Source of the DNA: Volvox africanus
Taxonomy: Eukaryota > Chlorophyta > Chlorophyceae > Chlamydomonadales > Volvocaceae
Length of the DNA: 64,000 bases
Direction: 5' to 3'
Assembly (NCBI GenBank): GCA_030268105.1
Contig: BSDZ01000015.1
Span: 3,561,501-3,625,500 of the forward strand
The notes under the pieces: generated by a model
What the model was told of the DNA's origin: nothing
Databases searched by the model: none
Seen by the model: only the letters and a program-made list of their open reading frames with translations
Made by a program: the position numbers and the translations under genes
Shown here: piece after piece, positions 46,826-62,074 of the stretch
Layout: each line of letters begins with the position of its first letter
Numbering within the stretch: the stretch's first letter is position 1

Positions 46826-48862
46826 CTATCTTGAATGTGGCGGATTGGTAAGTCATGGGGGCGCATTGGTTATTATGTTGCTGGTACGCCTTAGGAGTTG
46901 GGCGGGGATGGGTTCAGTTTGGTTCAGAGCCAAGCGCGATCTTTAAGTATCCTCTTGAAGCATTTGATACGCAAAGGGATTGTTTACATGTACTTAAATT
47001 GCAGTGATTGATATGCAACAGATTAGCAGTCGCGCGAATGCAAGACCCCATGACAACTTTTTTTGAGGCACTACTTTGACATTCTAACTATTAGAATTGA
47101 AGAATCTTTCTAATGCAAACGGTGATTCTGACATACCGCAGGATCCCATCGCACAGCGGCGCGAACGCCGTAATGTTGGTTGGCCATATTCCCTCAAATA
47201 AATTGCGACCACTTAACAATCTTAAGCATATATCACAAGTAAGTTTGCATACAAAAGCAAACGTCAGGCTCTCGCAGTGTGGGACCAATTCCTAGTGACA
47301 GATGTGTAAATAAAGAGCTAATACATATCACAAATAACAAAACTACTATGAATGCATTATTACGGCTTCAGGTCACCGAGTACCAAATACCTGTTGCGTG
47401 TCGCGTCACGTCCTCTATACCAAGCAGTCTGCACCCTGTCGGTTGGCGGTTGTTTGTTGTCGGTCCGTGAGGTGCTCACCCTACGTCAGTGTTCGTCTCA
47501 AATTCTCTCGTACTCAGGAAATAGCTTCAGCGTCCAGCATTCCGCGTCATCCATGTCACGCCGGACGAACAATCAAGTACTGGCGACTTTAATGGCAACG
47601 TGCTTCAATCGGTCTGCAAGATCGATACCGGATGTAATAAGGCTTAAGAACATGTAATGAAATTAATAACGGCATGCATAACTGCCAGATCAGGATAATG
47701 GCTATTCCCCCGGGGCTTTCCTGGTGCGAGTGTCTCTCCAGCAGCAACGTATCCTGACACCATTCTATTCAGGCACTGCATGCACCCCACCTACCTCTAC
47801 GGCCTCCAAAGGCCGCACCACCTCCCCTGCCTGCTAAACGTGCGTGGTAAAGCGCTGGAGGCTGCAGACGGTCGGGGCCCAACCTTATGCCTGAATTCAA
47901 GGAAGCCGTCGACACTCCTTACACAGTTTTCAGCTGCTAACATGTTCGTTGTCAACTAACTAGCATATAAGGGTGTTAGGGCTTGGTTGGTTAGTTTAGG
48001 TTGTCGGACTTCCATTAATCTTCCCTTACAGGTCCATGCTATCGATGTATTTCCACATGCACAACCGTCGCCCTCCTTTCTTCACTTAGGTTAAACTCTT
48101 ACGAACAGCTGCCTCACGATGTCCGCTGTGTTCTATCTCCCCTATCCTTGATACCACCATCTACTACTCACCACCGCATCGCACGCAGTTCATCATTTCG
48201 CAAACATAGAGCATATCGACCGACCGTGTCTCGGAATCTTATCGCAAAAATAAGCTGGTCTCTCATGATATCGTATTGGTTTCTGAATATCTAAAATTGG
48301 AGATAATCGTACTAAGCGGAATTCTGAACTTGTAGCCACTTTTTTCGAAGCCACCTGCGAAGTAAACGGCAGTGGATGATGTCTAATATCTTAAGTTTGT
48401 TTTTAATCAATTTCTTAGTCTGATATTATTTCCTTCAAGCTCCATCCTTACTACCATTCGCTTAGATTAAAGCCGATCGGATCGCTCGTGACTGTTGGTT
48501 TCCCACATGACCATACGTTGGCGCCTTCGCTTTCAACGAAAAATATATTTATATTATTAATATTGAATAGGTAGTGGTGTAAGGGCGTCGTCTCAGCTGT
48601 GCGGTGGTGTATTTGGCAAAGTAGCTTTACCGAACCGTAACACGCAGAAGGAACTTTGCCTTACCGAACATTTTTGTTCATGTAATACAGCGACATTTAT
48701 GTTTAAATGATCCATACAACTTAGAAAGGTAAGAAATAAGGAATTTCAGGATCGATCACTCGCTCGTAGCCGAGACCCGTGCTCTTTCCCAAGGACGCGA
48801 CGCAGCAGAAGTAGACGAATTAACCAGTCATAGATGTAGCACATAAAAAGCACATAACAAAA
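46826..48862. other. Divergent region between NSUN6-like and M43 genes
   Basis: The two genes point away from each other, so this 2 kb should hold both promoters and the missing first exon or exons of the NSUN6-like gene. No frame here continues upstream of VEAYFTACFG with certainty. 47.7-48.8 kb is AT-richer, with no ORF. Confidence 0.45.
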
Positions 48863-51800
48863 ATGTCGCATACTGGCCCCCAATTCGGCTTTTTCCTGGC
48901 GATCACTGTCATCATGAATATCGCAACGACTGCATCTGAGGGTGAGCCGGCAGCTGTGCTCCCAATATCATCAGGTACGACCAAGATGCAAAATATATTG
49001 GCCTAGGGTTCCAAAAATAGTAAAATGGCATAAGACGACCGCGGCCTTCAACGACTGCGTGGGCTGCGGCCCTCTGCGGGCTTCCATTCGTCCGCGGCTG
49101 CTCATTACCCAACGTTACTTACGTACGTACCATCCATTCAAGGATTTTACAACTCTTACATTTCCCACGCTGCGATGCTATTAAATAGTTGTTTCCCTTG
49201 CGTGCTTCCCCTTCGTTCTGTTCGCCTTACCATATTGCTTTCGCCCGCTGATGTTGCCACCCACCTTGATTTGGTGTGTATGTACAACTGGATTCATTCA
49301 TATGAATAGCAAGTGGGCAAGCGGCGATTAACCACCATCCGTTCCTATTGCATACGCCGAATTCATTTCCAGATGTACGGCTGGCTTTCATTTTCCCCCA
49401 CAATCATCAGACTTCGTTGGCAACTTCGTATTACTGCGGGGTTTTCTGTGGAACGGTCGCATAGATGTTGTGTATGTTGTCCTCGTCGGGATGTGCCTTC
49501 TGATCCGGCCCCTCTGCGCTGGCATATTCTGAACACACGCGTGTATAATCTGGTAGGCATGCGCGAGTGACGCAAACCCGGGTGCATGATAGTAAACCAA
49601 GCACGCATGTAGTTGTGCCAGGCTAGCAGCCACGATCTGCTGGTTTAACAATAATCCGCACTCTATCTGTTACCCAGATGCCCATCACGAACGGGAAGGT
49701 AATGACAATAATAATAAACAATAAAATATGCATAACAAATTTGAATTAATAAAATAGAACATGAATGGATCATCAAATCATGAAATCATGAAATGGATGA
49801 TGTTGAGAACCTGAAACTGTCGTCCGCAGACGTATCCCTTGAGGCGATCCAGACTAGTGGCGGTATTAGCGGCAGCGAACATATCCTGCGTTATCAGCTT
49901 CCCCGTCAACAACCTTATCAACAGCAGCAACAGCCTGACTACCAACACCAGCAGCAGCGGCCCTTCACATCAGTTCCAGACCCAGCCTCTGCTTCCAGCG
50001 CCGATGTTCAGAAATTGTACGAGCAGGCAAACAATGTCTCCGCCATCGCGTACCTCCTGCTTGCTTCGGCCGATCCGCTTACGCGGGCACCGGGTGGGTG
50101 GCCTGTCTGGATGGTCATGGGGAATGAAGATCCACGGGTACGGAGGGTGGATAAAGGCGGCTTGGGGAGATGAGGGGGTAAGTAATAATTTGAGGGCTGG
50201 GGTATTAAGGTGAGGGGTTAGGGAGGTATTGGAAGAAGGAGAATTAAGGGGTGCGTGGATGTATGGGAGGGGGCGGTAAAGGGTATGTGGGCGGTGCGGA
50301 AATAAGAATGTTGTATTGAGACGTAGACTATCAGACATTAGGAAGCCTGACGTAATAACGAGAAAGTATACGTTACATATTATCTGATAGTAAAGAAGTC
50401 CGAATAGTCCGTTCTGGAGTCTGCACATATACTTGCGCGTATAGCACTACAAACAGTACGAACGCGGGTCGATAGCTTACCGCCGAGTACAGCTACAACA
50501 GCGGGATTGTTGCTAGTATGGATCGCTATATCCTAATGATATACCATTTCATAACATGTTGTTTCGCTAGAGGGAGCAGAGAAAAAGCTACATGCATGCA
50601 AGTAGTGTAGGGCATGCCGGCATTGTTATGCATTCAGTGCGTCGTCGCATTAATTCATTTTAAATAATTACCGTGTGTAAGCGTGCGCAATGTACATGTG
50701 GGCTTAGTTTTTCGTTAACACCAATTCCCGTGATCAATTACGTATCCTTTATGCACATGCGTGCAGGTTCCTCCAATGCCCTGTTGCCGTACCTCACCCC
50801 GGTCGTATTACGAATGTATGCGTCGCACCCCGACCGGTGCGCCTCCAAAGTAACGAAGGAATTGTATGAACTTTCTTGGCACTTGTACGGCGCATCTCCC
50901 GTACTTAAGGTGGGTCTTAGCTCAGGAAGGATTTCACTTTCCTTTGTCAAATTGCCATACATTTTATGATCTTATGATTACTTTTTTGCATTTTATTTAA
51001 TAAGATATTCATTGTTTTATCTTCCCCGATTGGTAACCCGATGGCTACATATCTAGCTACCCTGCGCCTGCGTGTATAGATGTGTAGTAGTCGTACAGCA
51101 ATAATGTCGGACGTACGCAAACCGTGTGTTACAGGAAACGTCACACATCTTCAGCGCCTACCGATAGAGTCCTTTTCGGCAACTAACTACTGCATTTGTG
51201 CCATGAGGTCCGGGTTGAAGTCTATCTCGGTGATATCACCTTTATTCTACATCATCATAAGTGATCATCCATATTACATCTTAAACATGACAAGTCCGCA
51301 ATATAAATAATAATAGATTTCCCATTTTTTCGACCTAGCTTGGGTGGTTCGCAACCGCTACGAACTGATATATATATATGGTTTTAGGGTTATATGTAAA
51401 ATCAAACATGATTATTTATGTATGATAATGGAGATTGATGATATTTATACATATACTCAATATTTCATTTCTTAAACTTCCGGATATATACATCTATCTG
51501 TATTTCAGGCGTGCTATTACGACCTCTTCCAGTCTCTCAAGACCATCTTTTCCTGGGTCCAAGGTAACATTGTATTAAAACTACAACATATCCCAGACCA
51601 GCCCTCCGCTACTGCCGCCTGGCCGGATCTTGATCTGATGGGCTCCCTCCAGTTCTCCTCTGCGCTTTCAGAAGCTTTGTGTCATTCGGATAAGCTCGGG
51701 CTTACAGCTGCGGTTCTGGCAGCCGGCTGCGGCTTCACTATATGTGGTGCTTTTTCGGGCGGCGGCGGTTTCAGCAGTAGTAGCACTGGTCTTGGCGTCG

Positions 51801-54800
51801 TGTTGTCACCCTCAACTGCTGCCGCTACAGCCAGCCCTGCCACCATAGTGAGTGTTAGCGACGACGGCAGCATTGATTCCCTGCCGATATTGGTACCGCG
51901 CATTTCCCAAGTGTTGAAACAGCTACACGCTGATTTGCCACTGCTGCAAAGCATCGCCGCACAGTTGCACGATTCTTCGTGGACAACATCACCGCAGCAG
52001 GGAAGGCAAAACTCCACCGCCACTGCTGCCGCCGCCGCTGCCCCGGCGGAGACGACTCCGAAACCATGGAGCACTATAAATAGTCCATTTCGTCGTGGGC
52101 TTAACGAAAATAATGTTGTTTTCGTGCAAACATCATCAGCAGCAGATGCTGCTGCAGATGCTGCTGCAGATGCTGCTGCAGATGCTGCTGCAGATGCTGC
52201 TGATGTAATAATTGGTAATGGCATCGTCATCAATGAGAAGATAAACCATAACGACAACCGACGTGTCATGCAGCAGTCGATGACGAGTGGGGTGATATAC
52301 TCATTACCTGCTGGGTTTAATGTGACCAGTCCCGCGGCCATGCCACCCCTGCTGGTGCCCCTCGTGTTTCACGTCATGTTGTACAAGGAAAGCTATAGCG
52401 GCAGTACTCATGTGATTGGGCCTGCAGATTTTGGCAAGGCGCCCGTTTTCCTGGATCGGATCGTGCAGCAACTGAACCTGATGTCCAAACCTACAAACAT
52501 ACAATTTTTCATCAAGGTAAGTGATAAATGCGGAAAACTATAGGGGGCATTATTCCAGGCCTGATTCTTATATTGGTTCATGTTGGATCTTCGTAAGAAT
52601 CTTTAACCCTTTCTAGCCATAATACCGACGTCACGTTCGTCTACCAAAATCCCGATGTTATCATATTATGAATGTTTATACATATATATAAACAACATAA
52701 TATATATACTATATAATATATATACATATATAACCTACAGTCGCTCCCCATACAGTTGTATGAAAAGAATGAGATTGAATTGTATATATCACATCATCTC
52801 ATCTAAATGTACATAACAATCCTGAACTATAAAATAAATATAAACCTATATTATGATATATTTATTTTGATATGATGTAGCAACTGGGCAACCAGCTGTT
52901 GACACCTACAACCCGTTAGACGAAGGGTGAACGAACTGCCATAAATAGTAAGACATGGGTGAAGCAATACACCATCGATATACTTTACGTTTCAACATGT
53001 CAAATCTGTCAATAGTGTTTCCTATGATAGTTTTGACACGTATGCATGTATGCAGGAAATTCGCAACAACGCCACGGCCTACCCGCGCCTACTGCTCTCC
53101 GATCGTCCCACCTGGCTCAAGTTCCCGTTCTGCAAGGGCTCAGGCTGTTTGTCAGATAACGCCTTCGTTAGCACGTAAGCATGCAGCCCCATTTCTTCTG
53201 TACGTATCGCAAAGGATGAGTATGAGTAATAAAATGACCGGATTGATATATATATATATATGTCCCTGTCCATATCCCTACATGTATATATATTTTTTAC
53301 TTATATTATACCGGCGCCGATCTCTTTGTTATCCTGGTATGAGTATCTGTCAGGGTAACGATGGGCATATAATATGTAGTATGAAAATTGCATCTTTAAG
53401 GAAAAATTATAAAAATATTGTTGTGACTATTTATTAAGTTATCCCACCGCTGTCAGGTTGAGGGCGTTCTTTTGCCTCCTCTCGCCCATCGTCTGGCGTC
53501 TGGGAACCAAACATGTCAAAATCTAAATAAACATAATCAGCCCACATGTAACAGCCTACCCACCTGTAGTAGTTGAGAGCCGCAAAGGCCTCTTGAGATG
53601 CTGATGACAAGGTGCCTCTGCACCTTTGAATCGTGTTAGTGTGTTCCGTACATGTACGACTACTACACCACGAGTTCCTTCACTTTTGTAGCCTGATGGA
53701 TGTGGCTCACAAACTATTTTACCGAGATGAATGAATAAATTTAATGCCTACAATGTGCCGTAACCAACCTATTGACATATATATATATATATGTATAATT
53801 GATTCATGATGATGATGATGACGATGGTGTTTGATTGCATGCAGGGTGGTTACAGATTGGCCAAGGAGCATCAACATCTTCGTAGTCAGTGACACCACCA
53901 CTGGAAATACGGTTATGGGTTACGCGTTCGTACCAGCGTGAGAATTCATCATTTGTAGAATGTACCCCCGCCTAAGTAATAAGTATTAGCGCTCGCACCT
54001 AGTCGACACATGCCTATTATACAATTATGAGCCTAGTTCGTTTGTTACCTTTTGACTGTGACTGTGACTGTGATTATGGAATGGTTTTTATGACTTGTAC
54101 GCACGTACGAAGGCCGCACACACGACACAGTAATCAAATCGTGGACCAAACATGGTTGGGTGACCACGGCCTATGACTGCCATCACGGGCTACACTGATC
54201 GTACTGAAAATAACTTTTGGGATGTACAAAATACGACCTTATCATACATCGTACGCCGGTGCCTACGTCATCGGTACCTAGCTATGTGTACGGGTTTGTT
54301 ATCGTATTGGTGTCGCGGCGTGGTCGCTGTATGAAGTACTTGACTCTCATCAAGCGAGCCGCTTTAGCGCGATATATATATATATATACATATATTGTAC
54401 ATATACATATACATATATATATATATATATACAATTTTTTGTATCTCGAGAATGCTATTTTGTGGCTAAAATTAGGATATTCACGTAGAAGTAACGCTAT
54501 TATAATTAACATTTTGCGTACTAAGGCAAGGGTTACCAATTTACCATCTCTGCGTTGTTGTGCCATTTCGCAGCCTAATGAGGTTGAAATGGTAAATTTA
54601 TGAGTCCATTTGGAATAGGAAGGCCGGGCGTAATTGCATTAAAACTATGTATTATTGTATATTATATATATATATATATTCCAATAATACATAAATTTGT
54701 ATATATAAACTATACTACCTACCTAACGTATGGCATGCGCTGACTCTGTTGACATATGCAACTACACACATACACACACACATACATATATATATGTATA

Positions 54801-57800
54801 TGTATATGTACGCCTTATATCCAGATCTTTTCGATCCTTGCGTACTGTTGTTTTCGTGGCGCACACGCACGCACAGGTCGGATTTGACCCCTTCGGGTGG
54901 TGTCATCTTCCTGACGTGGGACAGCGTTTCCAGCAGCGGATATAACTCCGCCTCTGAGTATAACAGTGGCGCCCAAACCCTCCTCCACGAAATTTTCCAT
55001 CACCTCGGGCTGCAGCATCCCTTTGGTGACGCTACACCGGCCACGTGCAATGATGATGATTACGTCATCGACACACCCTCGACACTTGGTAAGGCGGACG
55101 TATGTACGAAGTGTACATCTGTACGTTACATGTATGAACGGAAATGCTATCATATTTATATATTTGGAAGCAGTATACATACTAAATACCTTCGGGCAAG
55201 CCTGATTGATATGGTATCATAATGATTCTTAGGATATTTATTCCTGACTTCTATTCCTGACTTTCGAGCTCTTTCTTAAAGAGCAGGGGAGAGCCCTGCT
55301 TAAAGCATGATATAATTGTTAAAGCAGGCCTCGCTCATTAAATTTGGCTTCACCGATGAATTAAACACGTCTACCCTTCGAACATATAAGCTACTGCCAG
55401 CGCTGCCAACAATTAAAAGCACGCAAGGCAGGATGCAAGTCAAAGATGCCTTCCATGTTCAGGACGGCTTATGATTATGCTCATCATGATTTTACAGTTA
55501 AATTCAATAATTCAGCAGAAGATGTGCAAGAAAACACACACACATATCTATGTATATCTATGTATGTATATATATGTATGTATATGTATATATATACGTT
55601 ATGAAACAAGTAAGGATCTCAGGATCTCAGTAATGTATAATACATTCTTTACAAACATCACTCAACGAGCCTGTGATGAAGTTCTGAGCCCATAAATAAT
55701 TTCTTAGACCTCGCGCATGCAGTTTGTTTGACCTTGCAAGCTAATGCATCTGACGATCACTTTCGCAGGGCCGGTCTCCTCCAGCTCGTACTATTCGACT
55801 GCTGTGACTTATTGCATGGAGCTCTTTTGGGGTCGAGATGCGGGCAACTGGGACACGGTCTTCAAGCGCCTTAGCAGCAACCTCGGCATTCCTCAGGCAG
55901 ACATGAACGCTTGGGCGGACACTTGCCCCTTTAAGCTCGGGTACGACGAGCTCGGAAACTACATGACTTACAACACGGCGGTTTGTTACGCAGCCTTGGG
56001 GCACTTGACGGCGGCGCAGGCGCAGCGGGCGCACTACATGACGTCGGAGCTGAATCCTGTGCTGTACGCGTGGGGCCAGTACTACGCCAGAACGGCAAAG
56101 TCGCCGCCCCCGACGTTGGCGTCGCCATCGCCGCCGGAACCCTACATCGACGTGTGTAAGGTTGGTTTCTCCGTTACCAGTACCAACAAATTGTTGATAA
56201 TGACATCTAAGTATATATACATCATTATATAATGAATTAATATATTTTAATTCATATATATACATATTAACGAGGGCTTACTCGTCTTTGAAGGGCGAGT
56301 CGCCCACAGTGTAACACCCAATACATATTAACGAGGGCTATAAACATACTAAATCACACATACCTATTTGCTATTTCCATGCAGATCACGAGCACGGGAT
56401 GCGCCTGCAAGGGCAACTGGTCATACGGATTGAATTCGTACTCGTACTGTGCGCCACTAAGCGTCTCCTCTTCTCGGCTCTGGTGCGTGGGTTAGTGTCC
56501 TGGGTAAACATTTATATGAGTAAATCGTTGTTATGGATCTTTGTAAAATTCATGCATACATGCATCAATTATCATGAACATATCTTAGGTGTAGTGGTCG
56601 AGAGCCCTCTCGAGATGCTGACAGGGTGTTTCTGCATCTTACTATTGTGCTGGTGTATGGGTTGTACATGTAAGACTACTAAATTGGGGTTATTATTTTT
56701 GTATTTGCACAAGTCAACTCACGTCCTCCCTTCTCCGGATCAGTACATACAATACATACATACACATGAACAATTATTATCCTGAAAAATTATCGCCTCA
56801 GACACCCCACTAAACAATGCAGCTGAATCAGAGGTTCCTTGATTAAAATAATGAATTTCGCATTGTGGTACACATATATTGTATCTATGTATGAACCTGC
56901 CTGATTATAAGAAATATTTAAAATATCTATTATTTTCTCCAAGGACAGGTGCCAGGTAGAGGATACTTCGAACTGTGCAGCTTGTACGAACTACCTATCC
57001 AGCTGCATTATGTCTTGCAGTGGTGAGATGGCTATGGATCTGACTTTACATTTACATATCTACTTGCATGTGTATCTGTATCTGTGTAAACATGTACGGG
57101 TGTCTATATGTGTCGGTCCGTCGCAGCGCAAAATTCAGTGGACGCATATTGTATCTCTGTGTTAGTATACCCCAAACTGTTTAGGCCCGATCGGAAGATG
57201 TACAGCTTCCTGATCATCTTGAATATTGGCCTTATATACCCCGGGATAGTTCAGCACAGTAGCAGTGCCTTTCTGTTGTAATATAGACTACCGGACATTA
57301 GGAAGCATGACGTTGTTACGAGAAAGTATTCGTTACATAGTGTCCGATAGTTGTAAGATAACTTAATTGTTCCGTCCGCAGTTGGCACAAATACGCGCGC
57401 GTGTAGCACTACAGATTGGACGAGCGCCGGTCGATAGCGTACTGCCGAGTACAGCTACAACATTACGATTGTTGCTAGAATGGATCACTATAGATCCCAT
57501 CTGATACACCATTTCATAACACGCCCCCTCGAGACGTTCCTGGCAACAATGGACAGAAAAGAACTCTAATTTGAAACTATTCTGAAAACCAAAAACTCAG
57601 CCAAACGAGCTCACCCCAAGCAAAACCCGAATGCTTACTCAGCCAACCCTATTGTCATAATGCAATTCCTAAATTTAATCTCTCCAAGTGCCTTAGTCAG
57701 CACATCTGGCACCATATCATCCGTCGAACAGTTAGACAGTGCAACTTCCTAGAGACGCGCTCCCATACTAGGTGATGCTGCATGTCGATGTGCTTGGAAC

Positions 57801-60800
57801 GAACCGACATTATCGGGTTGTTCCCCATGCTCATCGGCCTGTGGGAATCCATCCGAATCTCTATAGCATTTGAACCTAAACCCAAGTCTCCTGCCAGCTT
57901 GCGAAGCCAAAGCGCCTCCTGTACTGCAGCTGCCGTGGCCTGGTACTCCGCCTCCACTGACGAAACTGCCACCGTTGCGCTGCAGTTGGCTATTCCAGCT
58001 GACAGCTCCTCCGCCTCGCAGAAATACGTAGCCGATTGTAGATCTCCGAGTGGCTGGATCTCCAGCCCAGTCGAAATCGCTGTAGCTCACCATGGCTAGA
58101 TCGCCATCTCCACCAAAGCATAGTCCGAGCTCCTTGATACCCACCAAATATCGAAGCACCCCCAAAGCCAGGCCTATGTGAGCCTTGGATGGCTTCCCCA
58201 TAAAGTGCACCAGAACGCTTATTGCCTGTGCGATATCGGGTCTTGTGCTCGTCACCAGGCAATTTAGTGCTTGTCGGCGCCTGGTACTTGGTGCCGTCTG
58301 CAAGCTCCTTGTTGTTGTCTTCTGCTGGCAGTATTCTAGAACCAGGAGGTAGTGGAGTTGTTCGTGATTTTGCGTTGATAAGTTGATGCCGCTGCAGCAG
58401 CTCCTCAATGTAGCGCCACCACGACAGCTTTACCTCTCCGTTCGCTACCCAGTTCATCTTCATACCCAGGAAGACTTCGCCTCTCCAAGATCTCGAATCT
58501 TGAAGGCTTGCCCGATTGCTGCCTTTACCCTCTTGATGAGCTCCTCGTTTCCTGAGGTGGTGATGATGTCGTCAACGTGCACCAGGAGGTAGACGATCTC
58601 CTTCTCACCCCTCTTAATGAAGAGCACTGGGTCCGCTACGGACGGTTTGAACCCCAGCTTGTCCAGGTCCGCCACTAGCTTCACATACCAGCAGCGTGGG
58701 GGCTGTTTCAGCCCGTAGATTGATCGTAGAACCTTGCACGCCTGTTCAGGATCCGCTGACTCGTAAGCAGTCTCGATCCCAGTCATATCCTCCAGCGCCT
58801 CGATCGTTATCTTGAACTTCTTTCGAACTGCGTCCTTGGTCTCCGTGAACTGTAGAGAATCGAGTGCAGTCGTCCAGCAGTGTAGTCACGTACTGGGATC
58901 CACCCAATGAAGTCTCAGGCATTGGTCCACAGACGTCCAGGTGTATTAGGCCCAGAGGTTCCACCGCCTTGTGTCCAGTGGATGGGAATGGTCCACGTGT
59001 CTGCTTCACGTAGATGCAGGGCTCACAGACCCACGAGCTGGCTGCCTCCAGGCTCACGCGATTTATCTTTATGCCAGTTACCATGTTCTCCCAGCACATT
59101 CACTCCAGGCTTGTGTAGCCCAGGTGCCCCAAGCACCGATGCCACAGCATTGCCTTCAAGTCTCCTGACCCGAGCGCCACACATGGGCGGCCTTTGCTAG
59201 CTGGAAGCCCTGCTGCGTGATGACGAATAGGATAGAGCCGTCTCCCCTTGTCTGCGCATAAGATGGTTCTCCCATTTGCCTGCATGAGTGCCTTGTCGTG
59301 GCCCAGCAGAATTGCGGCGCTACGCTCATCACGTCTGAAATCAGCTTTACTATCGCCTTTGGCACCACGTAGACGTTGTCGAGCTTGATCTTCAGCCCTT
59401 TAACGGTGTTGCTCCACATGGTGTAGCGACCCACGTGCGTCGGCTAATACCTTAAGCCATCATAGCCCACCACTGTAAACATCTTTTCAGGCTGCACAGC
59501 TTGCACGTCCTCCAGCTCCGGCATGTCATAGGTGATATGCAACTCTGACACGAAGTCCAGATGCCATGCATCCGACCGTGATTCACTTCCAACAGCATAC
59601 GCCATTTTGATGGGCTCCCTGCGCTAAAGGTTGCCCCCGCCGCGTCCATAGTTTCCTTGCTGCTGATCCGCCAGACGCTTCTTGCACACCCCGACGAAAT
59701 GTCCTGGCTTACTGCAGTAGTAGCAGGTGGCGTTGGACCTACTCTTCTGCTTACTTCTCTGACCTTCGTCTGTTGAGCTGGTGTTGCCACCACTTCGGTG
59801 CGTGATGAATGCCGATGACTCCCTTTTGTCGTCGTCCGGCAACACATAAGCCATGAGCCGTGCGACCACTTGTGTAAAGTCCAGCTCCCCTTCCCGCACA
59901 GCGAGAGCTGTCGTGACCATGTGATATTTGTCGGAGAGCCCTTTAATGACGATAGTTGAGAGCTCCGCATCTGTGACGGCGTGACCCACATCCAGCAAAT
60001 CCGACTGCAGCTGTCGAACGCGGCTGATGTAGACCGGCAGTTTCTCTCCGTTGGCTATTTCGAAGTCCCTTAGCTCCTGCCGAAGTTATACTTTTCTTGT
60101 GTTGCAGATTGACGTGAACGTAGCCGCCAAAGCATCCCAGGCAGCCTTCACATTTGCCGCCCGAACAATGTTTTGGACGTGATGGTTCTTGACATTCTTG
60201 GCCATCACGCTCTTGACCTTATCGGAGATGATGACATCCGCCTCTGCAATCGGTGCACGTAGCAGGGCGCGACTGTATCCAAGCTCCGCACAAAACAATT
60301 GGAATCGCAGTTTCCAAGTTGAATAGTTGTGTAGGTCCAGCGGCTCATCCAGTCTATCCTTTCCCATTGTGAAGACCTATAAACGCGAACATCAACACTA
60401 GAAATGGGCACAAGACGTCAGTTCCGCGGTCCACATTGACCGGGGCTCATAATCTGTTGAGATGTAGACTACCAGACATTAAGAAGCCTGACGTTGATAC
60501 GAGAAAGTAATGGTTGATTAGTGTCCCATATTTAGAATATTCCCGCCGGAGTTGCCACAAATACTCACGCGTATAGCACTAAAGACTGGACGAGCACAGG
60601 TCGCTAGCGTACTGCCGAGTACAGCTACAACAACACGATTGTTGCTAGAACGGATCGCTATAGATCCCAGCTGATACAAAATTTCATAACACTTCCACTG
60701 GTTACTACCGGTTGTTTAATTAATTTTACCCGCGTCTTAAGTATGCTGTAATAATGACGTACCCTTGTCCGCCATCTACGGAAGAACGATTATATTATTA

Positions 60801-61893
60801 TTTTATATTATTATCATTATCATTTCACACACACACACACATATATATATATGGGCTTTCTAGCTTCTAATTAGTTCATTTATAATTGTGAGGACATGTC
60901 ATAACATATAAACTTTATCCACACCCCTTTGTTCATTCGTACGTACATAACCAGTCACCGCAAGCCCAACGGTTTGCAAGACGCCGCCATTCCCCGGCGC
61001 CGTCTCCCCTCCGCCTCCACCGCCTTTCGTTAACCAACAGCTACGCAGCCTCCCGTCTCCACCACCACCGAGGGCCGTACCTAATGCCTGCAAGGTATGG
61101 AATAGCCCTTGGTAATTTGTTAATTTCATTGGATTGCATTTTCAGCGCAAGGTCGTGCAGAGCTAGCTCCCGTAGGACTGGATTCCGTACCTCGTCAGCT
61201 ACCCTGGCTTACTATCTAATAATGATGCTGCGGATCAAAACCTCACATTTGCCGCCTGACCCAACTTGGAGAGATAAGCTCACAATTGTCTCATCATGAG
61301 GTCTATTTGTATGTACGACAGAAAGCTATGAACGGATGTGAATGCCGGAGCACGTGGCAGTACAGCAATGGTTACGTCAGCTACTGTGCCGATCCCGACA
61401 ACAGTGGCCAACTGTGGTGAGCATTTTTTTGCATATTTCATTATTGGTATGTTTCTTTTCGTTGTGTTCCAGATATTGTTTCCTTTTGCCTTGCATAGTA
61501 TATATTATTGCACCAAGGAAGTAGTAAGCTAAATAACAACCCATGCGCAGGTGCCAAACGAGTCCTACGTGCCCATCGTACTCAACGGAACCGTATCAGT
61601 GGTGCGCAGCTAACCTGACAATGTCATACTGCCAGACGGGTTAGTACCATCTATCCATGGAAACGCCGGCAGAAGGTCCAGATAGCATACTAGATCAATC
61701 AACTTGCTGTTGGGGATATAATGTTTTATATTGAATTACTGGACATTGTTGAGTAAAACGGAGGAACGATGGATAAATAGATAGATAGGTAAATGGGTAG
61801 ATAGATAGATAGATGGATGGATATTTTAGCTCTCAATAACCTCTCTCTCTCTTTCTCTCTCTGTCTCTGTCTCTGTCTCTGTCTCTGTCTCTG

Positions 61894-61967
<74 letters not shown>

Positions 61968-61986
61968 CTTAAGCTGAGATGGAATA

Positions 61987-62074
<88 letters not shown>

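Noticed and set aside
51682..52341. 219-codon antisense ORF
   Set aside because: Shadow of the large M43 exon; the Ala/Ser runs come from the AAD coding repeat read backwards.
58383..59200. Plus-strand ORFs across the copia element
   Set aside because: Antisense shadows of the gag-pol remnant.
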